64,000 nucleotides of DNA from Promerops cafer. Taxonomy: Eukaryota > Chordata > Aves > Passeriformes > Nectariniidae. How positions within the stretch are numbered: position 1 is the stretch's first letter; each line of letters begins with the position of its first letter. The stretch covers positions 4,260,636-4,324,635 of the forward strand of contig VZSE01014389.1 in assembly GCA_013398275.1 (NCBI GenBank). The letters are read 5' to 3'. The notes under the pieces were generated by a model. The model worked only from the letters and a program-made list of their open reading frames with translations. It was not told the origin of the DNA and did not search any database. Of the stretch, positions 25,101 through 34,143 are shown piece by piece. The translations under genes and the position numbers were made by a program.

Positions 25101-28100
25101 TTGCACTCCCTGCAACTCCCTCTAGTCCCCTCAGTCCCCAGACCATAGGTCTCCAGATGGGTGTAGGAGGGGGAGGACATACACAGCACCATGAGAGACT
25201 GCCACCACGAGGGCAACCAAGGAAGTAATTTCTTGGCTACAGTGCTTCCCCACACACTGGAAAGCAGAGAAACTAATTTAGAGCACACATTTAAAGTGCA
25301 TAAGTGCAGAACAAAGGACAAATATACATTACTTCCCTACATGGACAGCTTTATTCAGAAGTGCATTTATAGAATATTAACATATTTTGAATTAGGATCA
25401 AAACAAAAAGGGGGACTAACAGAATTTGAAATCCTGTCTTTAGTTGATGCATTAGGAATTTCACTAGGACTGTGTATCCTCATGTCCTAAGTTAGGGAAT
25501 GATTCTTTTGCCCACGTTCAGGGTAAATTAATAGTGCAACACTAGCAAATGAAGAAGTCTGACTACAATTAAATTACAGCAAATACTGACAGATTACTCT
25601 TGTTTTTAAATAAAATTTTCCATACAGTAATTAAAGACATCCTTAAGAACATAGATGTGAAAGGTTTTTGTTACGTTTTAAGCTAACAACAGCATTTGAA
25701 GGTAGTCAGAGGTTGGGTACATAGAGCAAAAATATGTGAGAACCTTTCCTGCCACATTGCTTCAAGCAGTAGTGACAGGGTCTAAATAGCTTCAGGTGGC
25801 CTTAGGTGCTTCTGGTGCCTGAAATACACTCAGCCTGATTGGATATTTACTCTGGGTTTGGAAAGCTTAGTGTGTTACAGTTCAGTTGTCTGTACGCAAA
25901 CCAAAATTGCACCTCCCCTACCTCTGCGAAGTGATGGAAAAAATGAGTGAGCCCAATTCCTGGGAAGCAGCAACTAGAGCACAGAGGCACAGTGGCTGCA
26001 TGAGCACCAAACATCCTCACTGCTTGTCAAACTGCCTCATACAACCAAACACAATTTGCTCTCAACAAGCTTATAATTGAAATGCATTAAGTTAGTTGAA
26101 GGCCATTTGCACAGTAAATGTGTTATTCAGTATGAGACATTATGCTGCAACATGGTCCTCACTCAGTTTTGCTTTTCTTGTCTCCAAACATTGTTTACAT
26201 TTTTTGTTCTCCCAGCAAAGAGTACCCACAAATCCTTTTCTCCTGAAACTTGTCTTTACCAGTGTTTCAAAGCCTTGACCTTAAAGAGACGTGGTCAGCA
26301 TCAATGGGAACAAAGACACTGGGAATTCAGCCTTGGTACACCAGTGGTGAAACAGCCCATCCTTCATGAGGGAAAAAGGGTCAGTAGCAGGAGGCTGGAA
26401 AGCAAAGCATCTCACTTTATTCTTCAGTGAGAAGTACCTACATCTCTTAATTTGTTTTAGTGAGCAAACACGGCTGTCTCTGACTACTGAATGTTGCTGC
26501 TTTGTGCAAGCGAGCCCTGGGCATTCGGAGAAGAGGCTGACCTCTTCGTATTCATATCCTGACTCCCCATCTCCATGCCTTTTCTGGCCTGCTTTTCAAG
26601 TCTTTTCAATGTTTCTTTCTCTAACTCAGGCTGAATTCTCCGTGACTGAAAAAGGGACTTCTCCATGGGAACAACTGTTGGAAAACAAACCACTGAACAA
26701 AGCTAACCTTTACAACCAAGTCAAGTGATGCTTGAATTATTACAAATGCTACCCAGGATACAATGGGGCAGAATCCATCTGCCCTTTCGTTACCATGAAG
26801 CAAACCCCTAGGAATGCTTCACAGGAGCTCCTTGCCCTGCTTCAGCCCCCTTTTTGCAATCTCCTGGTCAGGCTGTTGACAGGGATTCCCAGCAAGGGCT
26901 GGAAAACTTCCCTCTTCCAGAGGGAATTGTATTCAGTTTTCCCAAGGGCAGCACAACCCTGAAACACTAAAGAATCAGGCTTTGTGAGAAAACAGTCTTT
27001 TAAGTCCAATTCCTTTGAGCAAAAGACCTAGAAGTCAGGGTCTGTCTGTTCCAGATTGTGCCACTAGCTCTCCACTCCAGGTACAAAATAACTACCTTAC
27101 CATCTTGCTAACTGGTAAATGGGATAATATTTACCTTGTCAAGAAATCCCTGTGTAAGGAGTATGAGTGCAGCCTTGCAACTGTAAGCACATTTGCTGCT
27201 GGAATATTTTTCCTTGCCTTCATTTTTTTTTTAATATTCTAGTCTTGGGAGAAGTTAGATCAATATCCATCTGAATCACTCAATCTATTTTTACTCACAG
27301 TTTTCTTGTGATTCTCTTGCACTGTGCAGAATTGAGCCAGAAGAAATCTGGATCTCAGCCATATTCCAGCCAAAAAAAGAAGTTCAGCAAAATTCAAGTA
27401 CTGTCACTTGCTAATGTAGGTCCTAAATAAACAAAAGGTCTTGGCAGGGTAGTCATTATATATTAGAAAGTTCCTTTATAATCCATACAAAATTTCCTCC
27501 TCTCAGGCTGTAGCAAATCAAAAACGAGTATCGTAGTTGATGGGATTACATAGAAAAGAGGACATTTGGCCCCAAAAGCATAGAAACAGTCATCAGTGGT
27601 AATTTACTTGGATTATCTAAAACTATATTATTTCTTCATTTAAAGAAAACGAAAAATAAGACTAAGGAAAATTTGCTGTCCTGTCTGCATATAGGATTCT
27701 TTAAATGCCCTGTGTTTAGGCATAGAACTGCCCTTTCCACTTACTTTCCTGTTTTATTTTAGGATTGCTGGTTGTGACAGTGCTTAAAATGAGCTAAGTG
27801 AAGATGTCAGCTGGTATTAAAAGAAAATAAGATACTCTTTTGCAATTTAACCTAAGCAAAAGAAAGATTAAAGTTAAACTAACTTTTAAAGACATCTGCC
27901 TTTCAACACTGCTTTAGTGATCCTGATATTTCACAGGTTTCAGAATTATGTGATTTTTTGCATCTGTGTATAGGATCGATTATTTGTTTTATATTGGATT
28001 CCCTTGCTAATGCATCTTGGTTTCCAAGTAATACAAATAATATAGTTCATTGTGAACAAACAGAAGAACTGCATAAAAAAATCCTAAATTCCTAAGGGAA

Positions 28101-31100
28101 TGAGACTGAAAGAAAAAGCACTCCCAAGAGGAAATATTTCGCTTTTAACTGTAGACCTAACACAAACTCTGTTGAAGTCGGGTTTCTCTTACACACAGCA
28201 GTGCCCCCGTAATCCATATTGTTATTGAGGTAACGACCTGTGCAGCAATCAAGACCCTGATCTGATACTACAGGACAAGAGTAATGGCTTCAAACTGAAA
28301 GAAAGTAGGTTTAGATTTGATATTAGGAAAAAAATTCCTTACTGTGTGGGTGATGAGGCACTGGAATATGTTGCCCAGAGAATTTGTGGATGCCCGATCC
28401 ATGGAAGTGTTTAAGGCCAGGTTGGATGTGGCTCTGAGCAAACTGGCCTAGTGGAAGGTGTACCTGCCTATGGCAGGGGGTTTGGAACTAGATGATCTTT
28501 AAGGTCTCTTCCAACCCAGGCGATTCTGTGATTCAATTAATATTAATGGTAATTGGAGGAAGACTACATTCAGAGAGAGATATCCAGTAAAGTACCTCTA
28601 AAATATCATCAGACAGCAGAAAAATGTGTGTAAAGAAGATGTTGTTCAGGACATGTTTACTAAAGAGGTGCCTGATCACAAACTGATCTAAACATACAGC
28701 CCAATATTGTAGCCAGAGGTACTCAAGGACACACTGCTGCTGCTGCTTCACCATGTACTTCTGCCTTTCACACCGACCCTGACAACCTCTCCTTCCAGTC
28801 AGGATCACACATCCTTCCCCTAGCAGTGACCCCGGTGAGGTATTTGATGGAAACAACAATAAACTACACAACCTTGAAGACTCCAGCCTTCCATAGCAAG
28901 TGCTCAGTAGTCAGTGCCAATCAGACCACACTTGAGAGAAGCAGCACTGGACCCAGCCACATCCTTGGTTTAAATAAGCACGCTAATGCTCTTCTTGCAG
29001 AGCTAAGTTCAATCTCTCCCTAGCTCACTGTGAAGTTGCATTGTGTTGTTCATGTTGGATGTAACTGAGATACCAGTTGCTCTTCTCAGGACACTCTGGC
29101 ATGTGCTGAGCTACTGCAGAGCCTGGGGATGCTACTGGCAGCACATAAAACAGACCCTGTGATTGTTGGACATACGGCTTGCATCATCAGAAACCTGAGC
29201 CTTTCCAAAAACAGACAGGTAGGTAACACAGTGTTTGTCACTCAACTATACCCTGTAAGGTTGCCATTGTGTTTATGTCAAATCAGCATTAAAAAAAATA
29301 ATAATTCTGTGGGTAATTAAACATATGCCAATTTGCTATATATTTTACACAAAATTGCATGTATGAATAAAAGGACTATAATGAAAGGTAGTTTTATTCA
29401 TATTTTCCCAATACAAAAAAGCTAATTAAAATAAGAAATATCAGATTTTTGCTATGAGTGATGTGGTTACCTAATTTGACTGCATCATAGGTATAAAAAG
29501 TTCTTCTAGCAAGGACATTTCATACTGATTAAAGTAATCATTCAGGAAAATCTGAGGTCTGTTATGAACTGCATCTTTTTTTCCTGGCTCTCATTCTTCA
29601 GCTGCTGTTCGTTGTGAATTAGAACCCTAGCTATTGATGTACATTTTGCCTTTTTGGCAAGATACTAGCTATGCCAGAATGCCATAAAGATCTCTCTTGC
29701 TGATTTTGCTTCGAAATCCATATGCACAGATGCACTTCCTTTCTCCTTGCCTTTTAGAGTACCTTGATCAAACAGTACCACCAGTAGCAATCAATATTGA
29801 GGCAAAAATCCCACCAAATCCTCATTTCTGCTTTGTCCCACTTCCTAGTGCACACTTTTCAAGACTCAGTTCTTTTTTTTTTTTCCTCTTTGTTCATGAT
29901 CCAGTTACTACTAGTTCCAGAGATTTAAACCTGCCAGAAGGAAAAGTATGGGTTTTTTTCACTAAGATAAGAATTATATAAATTTCTAATAGCTGTGACA
30001 TCAAGTTCTGCAGGAAACTAGATTCCCTTAAACTCAAGGCCCGCAGTAGGAATAAAAATGGACCATCCGTTCAAAGTTTGACAAATACGGTCTTTTTTTG
30101 AAGTACTTAAATTCTGTGACTTTATCCTGTTACCAGCTGGGAGCTGCTTCACCTTCATAAAGCTTTGTAATATAGAGAGTATCAAGCTCTCACTGCATAA
30201 GTGAATACACAGACATGAGTGGGAGTGCCAGGTTTCCAGGGTCAGTTCTAAGGAACGCTTCCTAAAACACATAAAAGTCCTTAGCACAAGAGGAAAAGGC
30301 AGTGCTGTTTTTATGCCAGCAGGACACAAACAGAGTGTGGGAGCTTAAAAAGCAGCAGTCTCAAATCCACCTTGAACCTCTAAGCAGCAAGTTAAAAAAC
30401 TGCAGCATAAAATGCAGCATAAAATGAGTATCAGAAAAAGATACTCCTTTATGTTGATAGACACCTGAACTCACTTAGGGAGCCATGAGCAGCTTCCATT
30501 GTTAGGCCTCCCAGAAAGCTGATGCCTTCATGATTCAACTTCACTAGCAACCAGTTACCTCCAGCTGACTCATTCAGAACTCGTTTCTTGGTCTCGTTTT
30601 TTGCTTTTAGTTCAGGTCAGCACAGGCTAAGTCTCCTGTTTTCAACTCAGTCTATAAAGTATATATCTCACTACAGGTGATCTCTGAAGAATCCAAGGTA
30701 TTTTCACCTGGTTGTGGTAGATCTGGGAGGAGATGTTTCCATTATTGATGGTTTCACCCTCAGTACTGTAGGAGTATTTCTGAAGCCCCCAGACACCACT
30801 AAACCATAATGGAAGTGCTAAACATGAATCTGTCTTGTGGCAGAGAATCACTGAGAGCCGCTGTGTCGAAGGTCTCCTCCAGACCATGCTTTTGACCGAC
30901 ACTCAGGAAGACTCCCTTGGTTACGTGACATCCTGCCTCGCTGAGCTAGCAAAGCAAGGTATGGCAGCAACCCTCCATGAGTGGCTGAATCAGGGAAGTG
31001 CACATGTCCTTTATTAATTCTAATAGGAGATGGAGCACAGCTGGACACAGAGCCCAAGTTTTTCCCTTTAAATTCATTGTTTAGTTGTAAGTTTCAAGAA

Positions 31101-34100
31101 CAAAATCCAAATCGCTGGCAGGATACATGGGCTCCACTGTGTGCACTTTTGTTCAACTATTTAAAATTCTTTACTCTAAATTTTTTTGTGCTGAACATTA
31201 CTGCTGTAAATGGCCTGTCTACTTCTATTTGTAACATTTCCCAGTTTCTCAGGCTGAAATCATTTTATCATTGCAGAAACTGATATAAGAAAAAGACTAA
31301 CATGCCCCAGTATTGGATATTGTCTGTCAAACAAGTCATCTCTTTTATCTAGTGTAATGGCCATGCAGCTGGCAACACGTCACATTTAATTTTGCAAGCG
31401 GAGTGCAGTAGCTGCTGGAGAGACTGAGCCCAATAGGCCAAGAGTGGCTCTTGAACATAAAGTGATTCATTTTTGTAGAATAAAAAGCCAATGAAATATG
31501 AACCAAATCCATGGCCTTAACCTTACTGAGAGCATAACCTCAGAACATGACCCTTTCTTACAACCTAAACATACTTATTAACCAAGTTCAGCACTTATTT
31601 TGCTTCTCCAGTTGCATGAAGGATTCACTATTTCAGCAGTTTCTGGCAGACCTCTCACCTTCATTTCTTTGACACTGGAGTTCCTATTTAGAGACTACTC
31701 TCTTACCTTTCTGCCTTCCAGAAGGAGCCATATTACACATGGTCCAGTGGATGGATGAACCTTTGACAAAGTGCTTGGTGAGACTGGCTGGCCAACTGGA
31801 ACATCCTGAGCCATCCTTTCATGCTGCCTCCATCATCCAGCACATGATCAGTCACGGTAACTCACACAGGATTAACTGTGCTTTTAAAGAGACTTGGCTG
31901 TTTGGAGTGAAATTAGCCTTTTCCCAAAGGACTGTCAGGCACTGAACAACCTTAAATATTCCTCTATCATCCCCCCATTTGGTCTCTACAAATTTTTTAG
32001 AGCACAAGTGCCTATAGTAACCCTTGAAATAAAACAGTCCTTGAGTGCATGAGAAACTCCAGGGATGAAAGTGGACCATAGATAAAGGTCTGATTTACAT
32101 GTTTGTTGGCTTCTTCAAGAACTGCCATTCTGCAGGGCTGGTCCATAGCCAATTCTGAGGTCCTTGCAAACAACTTCAGTAGGAAGGTGGGAGATCATTA
32201 GAATACTCCTCACCATGGGAGAGATGAGAACGTGTTTCAGATAAGAGTCACTTTAGACAAGGTTATGTCGTTCTGTTTGACCTTCTTTCTCAGTATGTAA
32301 AATGTGATGGCATCCCCCACAGACAGCAGAAGTTGTGTTTCAAAATTTTAGATTAACTCTGCTCCCTGACCAGTAAGAGAAAAACTCTTGCTGAACCAAA
32401 TCCTGCTGATATAATTCTAGCCTAAATCAGCAGGAGCAGTGAAATAAAACAAACAGCTTTATGCTTAATATACTTGTCCCATGCAGTTGAGAGCCTTTAA
32501 GACTTGAAAGAAAAGGGTGTTCAGGTAATACTTGCCACATTCTTTAGAAAGGTATGGTTAGATTTTAGACATTAGACATAAGAAAAACTGAAATCTGTAG
32601 TGATTCCCCAGTAAGGAAAAATGCAAATCTGTTTCATTTCTAGCATCGAGGATTTGCAACAGAGCAGACTCTCTCAGGTAGTGAATAGAATCCAACAGCA
32701 TAATCATCTTATGGATAGCTTCAGCTAGCAGGCTAACCAGTCTGTTAATTAGCAGGCCCCTTGCACAGGGATCAGATTCCCAGCACAGCAGCCCATTCAT
32801 CTTTTTATTTACCTGGAGTATCAGCAGTATTATCAGAAGGTGTAGTACAGGGAAGTCCCTTGCCAGTCTTTGCAGTAATGTTGGTTTTAGCTGAAGATGG
32901 ATGAGTCATTATTAATCTTATAAATGTTGTTACAAAAATCCGTTTTCAAACTTTTTAAAGGCTCGTATTAATCTCCAGTGGTTCTCCCATATATGCAGAA
33001 AAAATGATGCTTTTGTGGAAGCATCACATTGGAGAGATTCAAGCCTACCTCAAGAATTTTCTCACCCACCAAGAGGTTCGTTTTCAGCAGCTGGGCATCT
33101 CCACACTCTGCAGACTACGAGCAGGTACATCCTTCCTGCCAAGGCTGCCTGCACCCATCAGCAGCAAACAGGCACTGCTTAGTAACAGAGATCACAGAAT
33201 CATTAGGGTTGGAAAAGACTTCTAAGATCATCGAGTCCAACCACTGACAGTGCAAACTTCTCTGGGGACTAGCTCTGCTCACTTAAGAAAACAGACCAAT
33301 CTCAAGGGTAGCTGTTACCTCACATGTTTTTAAGCAGCTCTTTAAGAGCATCTCCTGATAAAGGCAGGAGGATTTTGTTTGTTTGCATTAAAACTAAAGG
33401 TGTTCAGAACAGCAGGGAAACATGACTTGAGGAACAGATGCTTTTATCCTATATAAGAATTTTTGGCACTAGATGCAGCCTAAAAGTTTTTCAAATGTGA
33501 TTTTAGTTTATTTTGATAAAGCAAGCGAATAAGGAAATTGCATGATTAGCTGATATTAAAGCTGGGAAGTCTCACATCTTCATACTTAAAAGTCCATTCC
33601 TTAATATTATGCTGGGTTTAGATAGTCAGTCATCTTGTCTTTGGCTAAAAGTTGAGTACTTATGAGGGTTATAATGTGGTAATAACTGCATATGAATATC
33701 TTTATGTATGTAGAGCCAGAGCCAAAGCCCTGCTTCATCTAGAAAGGCATCTGATGCATAAGACTGAATTTGGCAACTGAGATTTATACATCTGGATCAG
33801 GAGAATTTAGCAATCTTGAATGGTTTTAGGGGTGAAAACTGAATTTGTATCTGCTTTATGCGGTATTTTTCTGCCTTACCTGTAATAAGAACTACCAACC
33901 AACTGTATCTAACCTGAAAAATAAGTTTTCTTATTATGCATCTGCATAAGTTTTCTTATGCATCTGCAATAGAACATAGGGAAAAACAGCAGGTTGCCTA
34001 ATACCTGTTATTTCTCTTCAGATCCTGACTTTTCATTAGCATTCAGAAGCAGCCAAATGACCAAACTCCTTGAGCAAGTCCGTCAACAAACAGAAGAAAC

Positions 34101-34143
34101 TCAAGAGCTCCTTAGGGCAGCTATGTGCCATGAAGACAGTTAA
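9896..34143 (+). CDS. VAC8-like: Vacuolar protein 8 (VAC8)-like armadillo-repeat protein, complete coding region, 14 exons
   Basis: Fourteen exons join in phase to 1725 nt, giving 574 residues and a TAA stop; yeast Vac8 is 578. The N-terminus is MGQLCGRC, where Gly2 is a potential N-myristoylation site and Cys5 and Cys8 are potential palmitoylation sites, matching in kind the MGSCCSCLK start of Vac8. A non-repeat leader follows to about residue 85. Consecutive ARM repeats then run from about 86 to 535 with Vac8-like signatures: PLEALRTLSFSEN, QQSAALYYL, LLEPILDLLES, QQNAVGAILNLTQS, EVQYYSCAALSNVA, CVCLRNLA and, near the end, a WKHHIGEIQAYLKNFL block equivalent to the Vac8 C-terminal ARM. The short tail is charged. 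In yeast, Vac8 anchors Nvj1, Vac17 and Atg13 at the vacuole; no vertebrate role can be read from sequence. An in-frame ATG lies 27 nt upstream at 9869, but 9896 is preferred because only it exposes the lipidation motif. The gene is intact, with no frameshift. Mammals have no counterpart that I know of. Family assignment is high confidence and function is inferred. Confidence 0.9.
10122..13254 (+). other. VAC8-like intron 1
   Basis: A 3.1-kb AT-rich intron without a recognisable exon. It contains the 37-bp inverted repeat at 12837-12922 described separately. Confidence 0.7.
12837..12922. repeat. Near-perfect 37-bp inverted repeat with 12-nt loop
   Basis: The left arm is 12837-12873 and the right arm 12886-12922. 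The arms are complementary at 34 of 37 positions, with all three mismatches clustered mid-arm. Outside the arms complementarity stops at once. The RNA of either strand would fold into a long hairpin. I see no TA target duplication or known MITE terminus, so the origin is unknown. Confidence 0.9.
13255..13374 (+). CDS. VAC8-like: VAC8-like coding exon 2 (residues 76-116)
   Basis: Acceptor TTTAG/ATTTTG, donor CACA/GTAAGTT; exactly 120 nt, phase 1 to phase 1. Encodes the start of the ARM array with PLEALRTLSFSENPGLQQSA, which resembles the first ARM of Vac8 (GGPLKALTTL type). Confidence 0.92.
14310..14429 (+). CDS. VAC8-like: VAC8-like coding exon 3 (residues 116-156)
   Basis: Acceptor TTGCAG/TGAAC, donor AATA/GTGAGTA; 120 nt, phase 1 to phase 1. 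One ARM unit, with HLEPFYALLRSADLEVQQMS and SLSLVNFLLEGN forming the expected helix pattern. Confidence 0.92.
15515..15634 (+). CDS. VAC8-like: VAC8-like coding exon 4 (residues 156-196)
   Basis: Acceptor AATAG/TTGAC, donor TCAG/GTGAGTG; 120 nt, phase 1 to phase 1. One ARM unit with GLLEPILDLLESEDPTVQCN, close to the Vac8 GGLEPLINQM..VQCNAVGC segment. Confidence 0.93.
15635..20048 (+). other. VAC8-like intron 4 (4.4 kb)
   Basis: AT-rich noncoding sequence. Open frames of up to about 100 codons on both strands overlap and lack family resemblance. A small direct/inverted repeat of ATTTGTCA and TGACAAAT occurs near 16698-16729. Otherwise I see nothing in it. Confidence 0.6.
20049..20171 (+). 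CDS. VAC8-like: VAC8-like coding exon 5 (residues 196-237)
   Basis: Acceptor CTCCAG/AGTCC, donor TCAG/GTATTTC; 123 nt, phase 1 to phase 1. One ARM unit with GVTPLLSLAKS and RVQQNAVGAILNLTQS, matching the Vac8 segment PLTKLAKS..RVQRNATGALLN. Confidence 0.94.
21190..21272 (+). CDS. VAC8-like: VAC8-like coding exon 6 (residues 237-264)
   Basis: Acceptor TGGCAG/AGAAA, donor CCAG/GTATGAC; 83 nt, phase 1 to phase 0. Encodes half of an ARM unit (EGALPVLALLLESPDSEVQ). The remainder of that repeat lies on the next exon, so here the one-exon-one-repeat pattern breaks. Confidence 0.92.
21597..21685. repeat. T/G-rich low-complexity tract
   Basis: Repeated TTTGTTTG and GGGGTTTTTTTG units in intron 6. 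I see no retroposon body adjoining. Confidence 0.8.
22548..22673 (+). CDS. VAC8-like: VAC8-like coding exon 7 (residues 265-306)
   Basis: Acceptor TTTGCAG/TATTAC, donor CCAAG/GTAAAGC; 126 nt, phase 0. Begins YYSCAALSNVAAN, a near match to the Vac8 YYCTTALSNIA motif, and continues with a helix ending LISLLSSSVAK. Confidence 0.94.
23491..23536 (+). CDS. VAC8-like: VAC8-like coding exon 8 (residues 307-322), 46-nt small exon
   Basis: Acceptor AAGCAG/GTTTC, donor AGTG/GTAAGC; 46 nt, phase 0 to phase 1. Encodes VSSQACVCLRNLATS, the Vac8 VKCQATLALRNLAS helix. It is too short to be found by open-frame length alone, but it is required to keep the frame. Confidence 0.92.
24679..24812 (+). CDS. VAC8-like: VAC8-like coding exon 9 (residues 322-366)
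   Basis: Acceptor CACCAG/CGGAC, donor ACCAG/GTATGGG; 134 nt, phase 1 to phase 0. Encodes one ARM unit with ENVLPKLCSLLASGSEDVRR and ASIALLWILSQHP. GC content is higher than in its flanks. Confidence 0.92.
24813..29089 (+). other. VAC8-like intron 9 (4.3 kb)
   Basis: AT-rich intron carrying one CR1 insertion near its 3' end. Open frames around 25.1-26.9 kb lie on both strands and show no domain. The junction is phase 0 on both sides and the encoded ARM repeats are continuous, so no exon needs to be missing here. Confidence 0.6.
28270..28537 (+). mobile_element. CR1 LINE 3'-end fragment, sense orientation
   Basis: About 265 bp follow the CR1 3' consensus on the plus strand: GACAAGAGTAATGGCTTCAA near the start, then a GAGGCACTGGAATATGTTGC block and a GGCAGGGGGTTTGGAACTAG block. 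It ends in CTTCCAACCC followed by the GATTCTGTGATTC tail. It is 5'-truncated in the usual CR1 way and lies in intron 9 of the VAC8-like gene in the same transcriptional direction. Confidence 0.9.
29090..29218 (+). CDS. VAC8-like: VAC8-like coding exon 10 (residues 367-409)
   Basis: Acceptor TTCTCAG/GACAC, donor GACAG/GTAGGT; 129 nt, phase 0. Encodes ELLQSLGMLLAAHKTDPVIV and HTACIIRNLSLSKN, equivalent to the Vac8 LKPLVRLLD..HAVSTLRNLAAS repeat. Confidence 0.92.
30844..30958 (+). CDS. VAC8-like: VAC8-like coding exon 11 (residues 410-448)
   Basis: Acceptor TGGCAG/AGAAT, donor GCAAG/GTATGG; 115 nt, phase 0 to phase 1. Encodes RITESRCVEGLLQTMLLTDT and a second helix ending SCLAELAKQ. Confidence 0.92.
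31722..31856 (+). CDS. VAC8-like: VAC8-like coding exon 12 (residues 448-493)
   Basis: Acceptor TTCCAG/AAGGA, donor TCACG/GTAACT; 135 nt, phase 1 to phase 1. Encodes an ARM-like helical unit with CLVRLAGQLEHPEPSFHAAS and IIQHMISH. Confidence 0.92.
32999..33124 (+). CDS. VAC8-like: VAC8-like coding exon 13 (residues 493-535)
   Basis: Acceptor ATGCAG/AAAAA, donor GAGCAG/GTACAT; 126 nt, phase 1 to phase 1. Encodes WKHHIGEIQAYLKNFLTHQE and QLGISTLCRLRA, the counterpart of the Vac8 terminal ARM (WDRPNEGIRGFLIRFL, then a WTILQLLE helix). A CR1 tail lies about 65 nt downstream in the intron. Confidence 0.93.
33189..33250 (-). mobile_element. Short CR1 3'-tail fragment, antisense
   Basis: AGATCACAGAATCATTAGG followed by GTTGGAAAAGACTTCTAAGA and ATCGAGTCCAACC is the complement of a CR1 3' end. 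It is severely truncated, and downstream similarity fades after about 33250. It sits in intron 13 of the VAC8-like gene. Confidence 0.88.
33922..33968. repeat. Imperfect tandem duplication (~22 nt x 2)
   Basis: TAAGTTTTCTTATTATGCAT and TAAGTTTTCTTATGCATCTG follow one another, the second copy lacking three bases. It lies about 55 nt before the final VAC8-like exon, within range of branch-point sequence. Confidence 0.75.
34022..34143 (+). CDS. VAC8-like: VAC8-like coding exon 14 with stop (residues 535-574)
   Basis: Acceptor CTTCAG/ATCCT; 122 nt, phase 1, stop TAA at 34141-34143. Encodes a final amphipathic helix rich in Gln/Glu (MTKLLEQVRQQTEETQELL) and ends CHEDS. The long Asn-rich C-terminal extension typical of yeast Vac8 is absent. 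Confidence 0.92.
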
